From the NCBI GenBank assembly GCA_003142355.1, contig PLMF01000372.1, positions 370 to 6,490 on the forward strand: a DNA stretch of 6,121 nt, read 5' to 3'. Positions within the stretch are counted from its first letter, which is position 1; each line of letters opens with the position of its first letter. Below, piece by piece: positions 1 through 5,075 of the stretch. The notes beneath the pieces are model-generated. The model was not told the origin of the DNA. It searched no databases and saw only the letters and a list, made by a program, of their open reading frames with translations. The translations under genes were made by a program, and so were the position numbers. This stretch comes from Bryobacterales bacterium (GTDB lineage Bacteria > Acidobacteriota > Terriglobia > Bryobacterales > Bryobacteraceae).

Positions 1-644
1 TGCTCCGGCTCATCCAGGAAGGCGAGTTCCGCGCGGTCGGCGCTTTGCACTGGCGCAAGGTCGATCTCCGCATCATGGCCGCCACCCATCGCGACCTCCG
101 GGCGGAGGTGGCTGCCGGCCGCTTTCGCCAGGATCTCTTCTATCGCCTCAACGTGGTGGTAGTTCACCTGCCTCCCCTGCGCGAACACAAGCAGGACATC
201 CCGCTGCTGATCGAACACTTCCTCAACCCCACACATGCCTCCGGCTTGCCCGCGTTTTTCTTTGGCGAAGAGCTTCTGGCGACGCTCCTCGCCTACGACT
301 GGCCAGGCAACGTCCGCGAGTTGCAGCACTGCCTGGACCGCATGGCCGCGCTTCACTCCGAAGGCGCGTGGCAGATGGCCGACCTGCCCTCGGCGCTGCA
401 GTACCAGCGCGAGTCCCGCGGGTTGCGGAGCCTGTCCGGCGCGGTAGCGGAACCGGATGGAGAAGTCGGGATGCCGCACTTCGACGTCGCGCCCAGATCG
501 CCCGTCATCTCCCTCCCCGAGAGCGAAAAGCAGGCTATCGCCAACGCGCTGGCCGCCACCGAGGGAGAGCGCGGCAAGGCCGCCCGCCTGCTGGGCATAG
601 GCCGTACCACTCTGTACCGAAAAGTGAAAGAATACGGACTGTAG
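1..644 (+). CDS. Sigma-54-dependent transcriptional activator, C-terminal part (NtrC-type)
   Basis: The gene starts before the window; the reading frame enters at base 3 and 213 residues are visible. In order they show the second half of a sigma-54 activator AAA+ domain: LIQEGEFRAVG, the sensor-I strand DLRIMAATHRDL (His where Asn is common), the arginine-finger region FRQDLFYRLNVV, then LPPLRE and DIPLL, and the sensor-II motif WPGNVREL. A linker of about 60 residues follows, then a C-terminal Fis-type helix-turn-helix (GKAARLLGIGRTTLYRKVKEYGL region, roughly 537-641). Such proteins bind enhancer sites and use ATP hydrolysis to open sigma-54 RNA polymerase complexes. The Walker A/B and GAFTGA motifs and any receiver or sensor domain lie outside the window, so the input signal cannot be told. 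The glycosyltransferase gene follows within about 20-45 bases, which suggests co-transcription. Family assignment is very safe; the target genes are unknown. Confidence 0.95.
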   Translation, partial: LRLIQEGEFRAVGALHWRKVDLRIMAATHRDLRAEVAAGRFRQDLFYRLNVVVVHLPPLREHKQDIPLLIEHFLNPTHASGLPAFFFGEELLATLLAYDWPGNVRELQHCLDRMAALHSEGAWQMADLPSALQYQRESRGLRSLSGAVAEPDGEVGMPHFDVAPRSPVISLPESEKQAIANALAATEGERGKAARLLGIGRTTLYRKVKEYGL

Positions 645-663
645 CGGCTGGGCAAGCTAAAGC

Positions 664-1740
664 ATGCCCCACCTTCTCAAAGGATCTATGTCCGTCTCTT
701 TGGGTGAATCGCCCAAAATTGCCTTGGATGCCACCTATAGTGTCGGAGACGAACTCTCCGGGGTGGGCCTTTATTCGCGCGAGATGGTGCTCGGACTCGC
801 CGCCTCCCATCCGCAAGCTCGCTTCGATTTCTGCTACCGGCCGCATCGCTACTGGCGCTCCTGGGCCAATCCGCTCCCGGCCAATGCCCGGCGGCGCCTG
901 CTGGCCGAGCCGCTCGGCCCGCGCGCAGCCGATCTCTTCCATGGCCTGAACCAGCGCCTGCCGCGAATCCCCTTGCGGCGCGCCATCGCCACGTTCCACG
1001 ATCTGTTCGTCCTCACCGGCGAGTACTCCACCGAGGAATTCCGCGCGCGTTTCGCCGCGCAGGCCAGCGACGCGGCCCAGCGCTCGGACGCCATCATCGC
1101 GGTTTCCGCGTTCACCAAGAACGCGGTGGTCTCCTTACTGGGCGTGGAAGCTGCGAAAGTCCGGGTGGTCCACCACGGTGTCCGCGGCCTTCCCTGTTCC
1201 ACCGCGCCCCGCGAAAAGGTGGTCTTGAACGTAGGCGCCATCCAGAAACGGAAGAACATCGCGCGCCTGGTGGAAGCGTTCGAAACCCTCGAACCCGCCT
1301 GGCGGCTGGTGCTGGCCGGCTCCTTCGGATACGGCTCGGCGGACATCCTCGCGCGCATCGAACGAAGCCCCGCCCGCGACCGCATCTCGATTCCTGGCTA
1401 CGTCTCACCAGCCGAGCTCGCCCGGTGGTATTCCCGGGCCATGATTTTTGCCTTCCCATCGCTCGACGAAGGCTTCGGAATGCCCGTGCTGGAAGCCATG
1501 GCGGCGGGAGCTCCGGTGGTCACCTCCACCCGCTCGGCGCTCCCCGAAGTGGCGGGCGACGCTGCTCTCCTGGTCGATCCCGAAGACACCGAGGCCCTCG
1601 GCGCGGCACTGCGCCTTCTAGCTGGGGAAGAGGATTTGAGACGGGATTTAGCCGGGCGCGGCATGGCACGCGCACGCCTTTTTACCTGGGAGAAGGCGGC
1701 TCGCGAAACCTGGGACGTCTATCGGGAAGTGCTGGGCTGA
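664..1740 (+). CDS. Glycosyltransferase, GT4 family (GT-B fold)
   Basis: This is a 358-residue (or 350-residue) cytoplasmic or membrane-associated sugar transferase of the retaining GT4 type, the usual length for the family. The N-terminal Rossmann half opens with PKIALDATYSV and a glycine-rich GVGLYSRE loop (about 18-40). It contains the typical FHDLF and SDAIIAVSAFTK segments (about 111-152), then VVHHGV. The nucleotide-sugar-binding half starts at VLNVGAIQKRKN (about 188-198) and carries the E-x7-E motif, E269 to E277 in SLDEGFGMPVLEAM, and the GAPVVTS and LPEVAGDAALLVDP segments. The donor and acceptor sugars cannot be read from sequence; polysaccharide or cell-surface glycan synthesis is the usual role. 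Start choice is open: ATG 664 has no Shine-Dalgarno site, while ATG 688 has AAAGGA three bases upstream and still keeps the whole fold. The stop is followed by a convergent minus-strand gene 37 bases away. Confidence 0.93.
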   Translation: MPHLLKGSMSVSLGESPKIALDATYSVGDELSGVGLYSREMVLGLAASHPQARFDFCYRPHRYWRSWANPLPANARRRLLAEPLGPRAADLFHGLNQRLPRIPLRRAIATFHDLFVLTGEYSTEEFRARFAAQASDAAQRSDAIIAVSAFTKNAVVSLLGVEAAKVRVVHHGVRGLPCSTAPREKVVLNVGAIQKRKNIARLVEAFETLEPAWRLVLAGSFGYGSADILARIERSPARDRISIPGYVSPAELARWYSRAMIFAFPSLDEGFGMPVLEAMAAGAPVVTSTRSALPEVAGDAALLVDPEDTEALGAALRLLAGEEDLRRDLAGRGMARARLFTWEKAARETWDVYREVLG

Positions 1741-1777
1741 TGGAGCGGGAAATGCCGGGCCGATCCGCCTCGCGCGA

Positions 1778-2086
1778 TCAGCGGTTCTCGTCATCCACCG
1801 CAATCTTGAGAGCGCGCAAAAAGCGGTGGTCCTGCGTGGTGAACTTGATCTTGCCGGTGGTTTCGAAACCCCGCCTGGGCTCCTCCGTCACCTCGATCTC
1901 GGGTTCCTCATCTGCGTTGCTTTCGTCCCTCCGGTTGAAGCCGATAGTCGCCTCCAAAACCAGAAAAACGTCGTAACCGGCTCTCTTGATCCCGCCGATC
2001 GCCTCCGCGATCCGGTCGGACTCGGAAAGGGAATCGTTGATCGCGTTTCCCAGTTCCTGCATGAGGTGCTTCAATGGCTCTTCCAC
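1778..2086 (-). CDS. Small acidic protein of unknown function (102 aa)
   Basis: I do not recognise this family. The start is taken as GTG at 2086 because GAGGGAG lies seven bases upstream, the best ribosome-binding site in the window, directly after the stop of the upstream small ORF. The protein begins with an amphipathic helical part (EEPLKHLMQELGNAIND, then SDRIAEAIGGIKRAG). It passes into a hydrophobic strand (DVFLVLEATIGF, about 40-50) and has a very acidic middle (DESNADEEPEIEVTEEP, about 54-70). It ends with a basic-hydrophobic segment, FTTQDHRFLRALKI, and an acidic tail. There is no signal peptide or membrane helix, so it is probably cytoplasmic. The reading frame continues open upstream to 2590, but that part runs antisense to the membrane-protein gene and is low-complexity. 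It is best read as a shadow. Confidence 0.72.
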   Translation of the reverse strand: MEEPLKHLMQELGNAINDSLSESDRIAEAIGGIKRAGYDVFLVLEATIGFNRRDESNADEEPEIEVTEEPRRGFETTGKIKFTTQDHRFLRALKIAVDDENR

Positions 2087-2093
2087 AGAGTTA

Positions 2094-2100
2094 CTCCCTC
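2094..2100 (-). promoter_or_regulatory. Shine-Dalgarno site GAGGGAG fixing the GTG start at 2086
   Basis: Read on the minus strand, the TAA of the 41-codon ORF (2103-2101) is followed at once by GAGGGAG, seven spacer bases and GTG. The strong match and normal spacing select the GTG over the downstream in-frame ATG at 2062. They also suggest the two minus-strand ORFs are read from one transcript. Confidence 0.7.
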
Positions 2101-2226
2101 TTAATGGATGCGCCGGACGCGACCGACGTTCCACCCATGGGCCTGCATCCACTCGTTCCGATTGTAGTAAACGCCGCGTCGCTGCACAAGCGGACCCAAT
2201 ACTTCTATCGGCATTTCTGTGGCCAT
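2101..2226 (-). CDS. Uncatalogued small protein (41 aa) upstream of the acidic hypothetical
   Basis: On the minus strand an ATG at 2226 opens a 41-residue frame ending in TAA at 2101-2103. Its sequence (MATEMPIEVLGPLVQRRG, then VYYNRNEWMQAHGWNVGRV, ending RRIH) has ordinary globular composition: three Trp or adjacent aromatic sites and a basic C-terminus. GC is enriched at third codon positions, as in the surrounding genes. It sits 14 bases upstream of the GTG of the next gene, with that gene's ribosome-binding site in the gap, which is typical operon spacing. Two in-frame upstream ATGs (at 2250 and 2268) could lengthen it, and GGGAG lies 14 bases before the 2226 start, so the start is uncertain. 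I recognise no family. A DNA- or RNA-binding role would be a guess from its charge only. Confidence 0.5.
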   Translation of the reverse strand: MATEMPIEVLGPLVQRRGVYYNRNEWMQAHGWNVGRVRRIH

Positions 2227-2266
2227 GGTCCATAGTAAAACTCCCGCCATCGCCGGTTTTGTTACC

Positions 2267-2581
2267 ATGGAGGGCGTGTGGAAACGTGTTACCGTCCGCC
2301 ACGGAGTCCGCTACGGGCGCGAGTTCGTCAAACACATCGTCCCCGCCATTCTGAAACCCGCCCGGACCCTTTGGAATGAGGTTATCGGCTTTCTTTTCTT
2401 GTCCTTCGCGGCCATCTTCGGCTTCAAGACGGTGCGCTATGGCATGGATTACATGAAAGCCGGTCCCGAAGGCGGAACGGGTGAATTGATCCGTTTGGCC
2501 ATGGCCGGCTTCTGCACTTTTTTGATGGCCTGGTACGGCATTTCGTCTTTCCTGCGCGCCCGCAGAATTTCCCGGTCGTGA
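2267..2581 (+). CDS. Small two-helix inner-membrane protein of unknown function
   Basis: With the start at ATG 2267 the protein has 104 residues. A basic, amphipathic N-terminal part (about 1-36; WKRVTVRHGVRYGREFVKH) leads into a first hydrophobic helix (about 38-53, EVIGFLFLSFAAIFGF). A short loop with a GPEGGTGE turn follows, then a second helix (about 74-95, LIRLAMAGFCTFLMAWYGIS) and a basic tail LRARRISRS. By the positive-inside rule both ends should face the cytoplasm, giving a hairpin in the membrane. Alternative starts are GTG 2219 and ATG 2225. Both would overlap the start of the divergent small ORF, and none of the three has a clear ribosome-binding site. I do not recognise the family. 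The next gene is convergent, starting its stop at 2635. Confidence 0.7.
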   Translation: MEGVWKRVTVRHGVRYGREFVKHIVPAILKPARTLWNEVIGFLFLSFAAIFGFKTVRYGMDYMKAGPEGGTGELIRLAMAGFCTFLMAWYGISSFLRARRISRS

Positions 2582-2634
2582 TCCGCGCACACGGATAGCA
2601 AACTGATGCCGCCGATCCGGGATGCGGCGAACGC

Positions 2635-3129
2635 CTACGCCACGGTAGACGAGGCTTCCGGCCGCCCCAGCAGTGCGTTCGGCGAGTACCGCGAGGCGTA
2701 GAGCACCTCCGGTGCCTGCCGGCGCGGCCGGGCGCGTTCGCGCAAACCAAGCCGGTGCATGATGCGGCCCACGTGATCGGGATCGTAGCGCACGCCGAAG
2801 CGCGCGAAGATCGCATCCGCGAAACTCGCGGTGGTCCAGCGGTCCCGGTCGAAACCCGCGGCCCGCGAACCGGTGCGGTAGATCTCGGCCACGCCCCGGA
2901 GCTGTTCCGGATTGAGGCGGTTGGGACGGCCGGGCGCGCGCCGCTTGCGCAAAGCCTCGAGTCCTTTCCCGTTCAACGCGCGGTTCCAGCGGGACGCCGT
3001 GGTGCGGCTCACCCCGAACTTCCGGGCCACGCGGGATTGCGTGATCCCTCTTTGCAGGTCTTCCGCGGCCAGCAGACGCCTGCTTTCCATTTCATCGCGA
3101 GTCAGAATGCCTTGTGCTGCTGTCTCCAT
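2635..3129 (-). CDS. IS630-type transposase N-terminal HTH protein lacking the DDE domain
   Basis: The 164-residue product starts at ATG 3129, preceded by GAGGAG at very short spacing. Residues about 14-60 form a first helix-turn-helix (DLQRGITQSRVARKFGVSRTTASRW). A basic RKRRAPGRPNRLNPEQL linker follows (about 74-90), typical of IS630/Tc1-mariner transposases. A second winged-HTH region of about 110-145 (TTASFADAIFARFGVRYDPDHVGRIMHRLGL) completes it. Family members continue into a roughly 180-residue DDE nuclease. Here the protein ends about 25 residues after the second HTH, and I found no DDE motif downstream in any minus frame before the next gene. It can presumably bind DNA but not cut it. 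It is either a transposase remnant or a stand-alone regulator derived from one. An overlapping promoter and inverted repeat (3167-3205) favour self-regulation. Confidence 0.8.
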   Translation of the reverse strand: METAAQGILTRDEMESRRLLAAEDLQRGITQSRVARKFGVSRTTASRWNRALNGKGLEALRKRRAPGRPNRLNPEQLRGVAEIYRTGSRAAGFDRDRWTTASFADAIFARFGVRYDPDHVGRIMHRLGLRERARPRRQAPEVLYASRYSPNALLGRPEASSTVA

Positions 3130-3166
3130 ACTCCTCGCGCGGTTATTCAAGTGCCAGAGCGACTCT

Positions 3167-3195
3167 AGCATATCAAAAAACATTCGAGCTGTAAA
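3167..3195 (-). promoter_or_regulatory. Predicted sigma-70-type promoter of the HTH gene
   Basis: On the minus strand TTTACA (3195-3190) and TATGCT (3172-3167) are separated by exactly 17 bases. These are a good -35 and a fair -10 box in an AT-rich patch within GC-rich DNA. Transcription would begin near 3160, giving a leader of about 30 bases that contains the GAGGAG before ATG 3129. Confidence 0.55.
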
Positions 3196-3205
3196 TTGTT
3201 TTTTG
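3174..3205. repeat. Perfect 9-bp inverted repeat CAAAAAACA / TGTTTTTTG
   Basis: CAAAAAACA at 3174-3182 is mirrored by its exact reverse complement TGTTTTTTG at 3197-3205, with 14 bases between. The centres of the arms are 23 bases apart, about two helical turns. The repeat covers the spacer and -35 box of the minus-strand promoter. This fits an operator for a dimeric HTH protein better than a terminator, since the stem is nearly all A-T. Which protein binds it is inference. Confidence 0.6.
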
Positions 3206-3258
3206 CAGTAAACCGGAATGCCTCGGTTTCGGGGACGCGGTCGAGGATGGCGCCGCTC

Positions 3259-3267
3259 TGCTAAACT
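3259..3267 (+). promoter_or_regulatory. Extended -10 box TGCTAAACT before the secreted-protein gene
   Basis: TG-C-TAAACT matches the extended -10 pattern (TGn before a TATAAT-like hexamer at 3262-3267). Transcription would start about seven bases on, at or next to the GTG at 3275, which would make the mRNA leaderless. The same nine bases occur at 5028-5036. Confidence 0.4.
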
Positions 3268-3274
3268 GACGCCT

Positions 3275-3649
3275 GTGAGGCTCGTCCTTCTCGCCGCCGT
3301 CATCCTCTCCCTGTGCGTCGCCGCCAGGAAGCCCGCGGAGCTCGAGGTAGTGGAAACCAAGGCGCACCGCGTCGACGACAAGATCACGCTCGACGGCCGC
3401 GTGCGTTTCATCGGCGAGAAGCCATCCCACGGACTGGTGATTGTCTTCGACTTCCTCTCAGCCGAGCACGCCGTAGTCACCACCCAGACGACGCAGGTGG
3501 CCGACGACGTTGTCCGCGCCGGCCGGGAAGCCTCCTATCAGACGGTATTGGTGGACCCGGTGCGCGCCGTCTCCTACCAAGTGCGTGCCTGCGACTCTGG
3601 CGAGCGCGATTTGCGGGTCGCCAATCCGGGACCTTATCCCATCGAATAG
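3275..3649 (+). CDS. Small secreted protein, possibly Ig-like/FxLYD-type fold (124 aa)
   Basis: Starting at GTG 3275 the product opens with a compact signal peptide: VRLVLLAAVILSLCVAA, one Arg and then a hydrophobic core, with likely cleavage near residue 17. An upstream ATG at 3218 would add 19 Arg-rich residues before the signal, so it is unlikely. The mature part is about 105 residues of alternating beta-strand pattern: AELEVVETKAHRVDDKITL, DGRVRFIGEKP, GLVIVFDFLSAE, VVTTQTTQVADDV, REASYQTVLVD, VSYQVRACDS. This resembles the FxLYD-type periplasmic beta-sandwich, in which a tail-to-hydrophobic strand (VIVFDFLSAEHAVV) is diagnostic. That match is by eye only. The Cys in the signal region is not in a proper lipobox (LSLC). 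No ribosome-binding site is visible before the GTG. Partner and role are unknown. Confidence 0.68.
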   Translation: MRLVLLAAVILSLCVAARKPAELEVVETKAHRVDDKITLDGRVRFIGEKPSHGLVIVFDFLSAEHAVVTTQTTQVADDVVRAGREASYQTVLVDPVRAVSYQVRACDSGERDLRVANPGPYPIE

Positions 3650-3698
3650 GCAGACTCCGCTGTCAGTTCCTCCGTCGAGCGACTCGGCCGTGCCGCGG

Positions 3699-3709
3699 TA
3701 GAATAGGAG
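3699..3709 (+). promoter_or_regulatory. -10-like TAGAAT followed by AGGAG, upstream of the toxin-antitoxin pair
   Basis: TAGAAT (3699-3704) resembles a -10 box, and AGGAG (3705-3709) resembles a Shine-Dalgarno site 12 bases before ATG 3722. Both cannot act together: a start site seven bases past TAGAAT would exclude AGGAG from the mRNA. I see no convincing -35 box. Either reading marks the 5' end of the operon. Confidence 0.35.
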
Positions 3710-3721
3710 CGTCGGCTGCCA

Positions 3722-3973
3722 ATGAGCCAGGTCACGTTTTCCATACCGGATGAGATCCTACTTGCCCTGAAGGCGACGCCGGAGGTTCTTGCGTCCAGGA
3801 TTCGCCTTGCCGCGGCCGTCAAGCTGTACGAGATGGGCCAACTTTCATCGGGGGCCGCCGCCCAGCTTGCCGGCGTGCCGAAGCCATATTTCCTCAGCCA
3901 CCTGGCGGATTATGGCGTGAACACGTTCGACCTCACCGAAGCGGAGTTGATCCACGATCTCAAGAGCGCGTGA
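3722..3973 (+). CDS. UPF0175 family antitoxin
   Basis: The 83-residue protein matches the UPF0175 (PF03683) pattern along its length. It has a beta-strand opening MSQVTFSIPDEILLAL, a helical part with RLAAAVKLYEMGQLSSG (about 27-43), and then a helix-turn-helix, AAAQLAGVPKPYFLSHLADYGV (about 44-65). It ends with the DLTEAELIHDL tail that usually closes the family. These proteins are DNA-binding antitoxins normally paired with a DUF3368 PIN-type toxin, which is what follows here. The expected role is to bind and block the toxin and to repress the operon promoter. The stop TGA (3971-3973) overlaps a GTG at 3970 in the four-base GTGA arrangement typical of translationally coupled pairs. The length and the intact HTH suggest it is functional. 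Confidence 0.93.
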   Translation: MSQVTFSIPDEILLALKATPEVLASRIRLAAAVKLYEMGQLSSGAAAQLAGVPKPYFLSHLADYGVNTFDLTEAELIHDLKSA

Positions 3974-4448
3974 GGCGATCTGCGACACTTCGCCGATCCA
4001 GTACTTGCACCAGATCGGTTTCCTGCATCTACTGGCCGAGTTTTATACTCGCACCATCATTCCACCTGCCGTCGTGGATGAATTGGAGCGCGGCCGGACG
4101 ATCGGTGTCGATTTGCCGGACGTCCGCGCTCTGCCCTGGCTGACGATTCAGGTCCCGGAGGGGTTAGACAAGGTGGCCACGGCGGCGGATCTAGGTGCCG
4201 GGGAAAAGGAAGTGCTGGCGTTAGGGACCGAGGCTCCAGGCGCCGTGGTGATCCTGGATGAGCGACTTGGGCGCTTGCACGCCGAGGCGTTGAAGTTATC
4301 CTTCACGGGCACGCTGGGAATCCTCTTGCGCGCGAAAGTAGATGGCCGGGTTCCCCGCATCGAACCGTTACTCGAACATCTTGGTCGTTTAGGATTCCGC
4401 TTGTCGGCGAAAACGCGCGCGGCAGTTCTCCGGCAGGCTGGCGAATGA
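3970..4448 (+). CDS. DUF3368 PIN-like toxin, 5' end out of frame with its start
   Basis: The main frame encodes a DUF3368 (PF11848) protein. It has the PIN first-strand motif ICDTSPIQYLHQIGFLHLL starting at 3978, IIPPAVVDELERG (acidic residues near 4075-4092), and AVVILDERLGRLHAEAL with the second conserved Asp. The diagnostic FTGTLGILLRAK and a C-terminal VLRQAGE complete it. PIN toxins are metal-dependent RNases using these Asp and Glu residues. The frame has no ATG, GTG or TTG between its upstream stop (3948) and TTG 4005, and 4005 lies after the DTSP Asp. The natural start, GTG 3970 overlapping the antitoxin stop, is one base out of frame. One extra G in the GG run at 3974-3975 would give M-R-A-I-C-D-T-S-P. 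It is therefore either a frameshifted, inactive toxin, a sequencing error, or a protein using a rare start. The remainder is full length. Confidence 0.85.
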
Positions 4449-4521
4449 GCCTAATTCGGGGCGACGAAACTCCAGAGTGGCGAGTGTCTACGAGTCCCCA
4501 TTCGAGTGCGTCTATGGAAGC

Positions 4522-5024
4522 ATGCGACAGGCGACCTGGTTTCTGATCATGCTCGCCGCAACCGGCAAAGGACAATGGCGGCACTTTGGCGAGGGGCCGC
4601 CCGCCGCCACACCGTCCTCTCTTGCGCGCGACATGCTGGCTCGCCACAACGCCGCGCGGGCGCGCGTGGGAATGCCTCCCCTGGCGTGGTCCGATCGGTT
4701 GGCCGCGCGGGCGCAAGACGGGCGGACACGCTCTTGGCGCGCGGGCAATTCATCCACCGTCCAGACTCGACGTACGGCGAGAACTTGTTCGAGATTACGG
4801 GCGCCGCCGCATCGCCCGCGCAAGTTGTCAGCGCGTGGGCGGCGGAATCTCGAAACTACGACTACACTTCGAACCGATGCAGCGGCGTGTGCGGGCACTA
4901 CACGCAAGTCGTCTGGCGCGACACGAAAGAAGTGGGATGCGCCAGGGCTCGCGGACGCGGGCGCGAGGTGTGGGTCTGCAATTACGACCCGTCCGGCAAT
5001 TGGGCCGGCAGGCGGCCCTATTGA
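4522..5024 (+). pseudogene. CAP/SCP-domain secreted protein, split by a one-base frameshift
   Basis: Two frames together make one CAP (cysteine-rich secretory/antigen 5/PR-1) protein of 167 residues. Bases 4522-4719 give a short hydrophobic leader (MRQATWFLIMLAATG) and the first CAP helix, LARHNAARARVGMPPLAW and LAARAQD. The frame then slips one base, and from 4722 the other frame continues ADTLLARGQF, STYGENLFEIT, AWAAESRNYDY, CGHYTQVVWRDT (CAP1) and VWVCNYDPSGNW (CAP2), ending with a normal stop. With one base added after 4719, the conserved CAP tetrad would be H79, E87, E109 and H126, all present. Cysteines at 120, 124, 140 and 153 fit disulfides of an exported protein. Bacterial CAP proteins are extracellular with poorly known roles. 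No strong ribosome-binding site precedes ATG 4522. The break is either a mutation or a missed G in the GGG at 4720-4722. Confidence 0.85.
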
Positions 5025-5027
5025 AGC

Positions 5028-5036
5028 TGCTAAACT
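5028..5036 (+). promoter_or_regulatory. Extended -10 box TGCTAAACT before the NHL-repeat gene
   Basis: The nine bases are identical to those at 3259-3267. The predicted start near 5043 would give a leader of about 33 bases that includes GAGG (5062-5065), ten bases before ATG 5076. It lies just after the CAP stop codon, so the NHL gene is probably transcribed on its own. No clear -35 box is visible, which is usual for extended -10 promoters. Confidence 0.4.
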
Positions 5037-5075
5037 AGTAGCAGGTCTGCGTCCGCGCCACGAGGCTTTCCGAAA

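Noticed and set aside
1736..1782. GCTGAT/ATCAGC inverted repeat spanning the two convergent stop codons as a bidirectional terminator
   Set aside because: It is six base pairs with a 35-base loop and no T tract, within chance expectation.
1778..2590. A single 270-residue minus-strand protein beginning at 2590
   Set aside because: Its first 168 residues run antisense to the membrane-protein gene and the small ORF and have shadow-like composition. A strong ribosome-binding site and GTG at 2086 mark the real start.
2581..2628. Short hairpins ATCCG/CGGAT (2581-2596) and GCCGC/GCGGC (2608-2628) as terminators between convergent genes
   Set aside because: The stems are only five base pairs and no T tract follows on either strand.
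2581..3215. A complete insertion sequence around the HTH gene
   Set aside because: No DDE domain is present and I found no matching terminal inverted repeats or flanking TA duplication. The 9-bp inverted repeat lies on one side only.
3130..3483. N-terminal extension of the HTH protein up to 3483
   Set aside because: It is antisense to the secreted-protein gene, crosses the predicted promoter and is Ser/Thr/Arg-rich with no similarity to IS630 transposases. Homology begins after ATG 3129.
4005..4448. TTG 4005 as the true start of the toxin
   Set aside because: It would remove the first catalytic Asp (DTSP) that all active PIN-type proteins need, and it has no ribosome-binding site.
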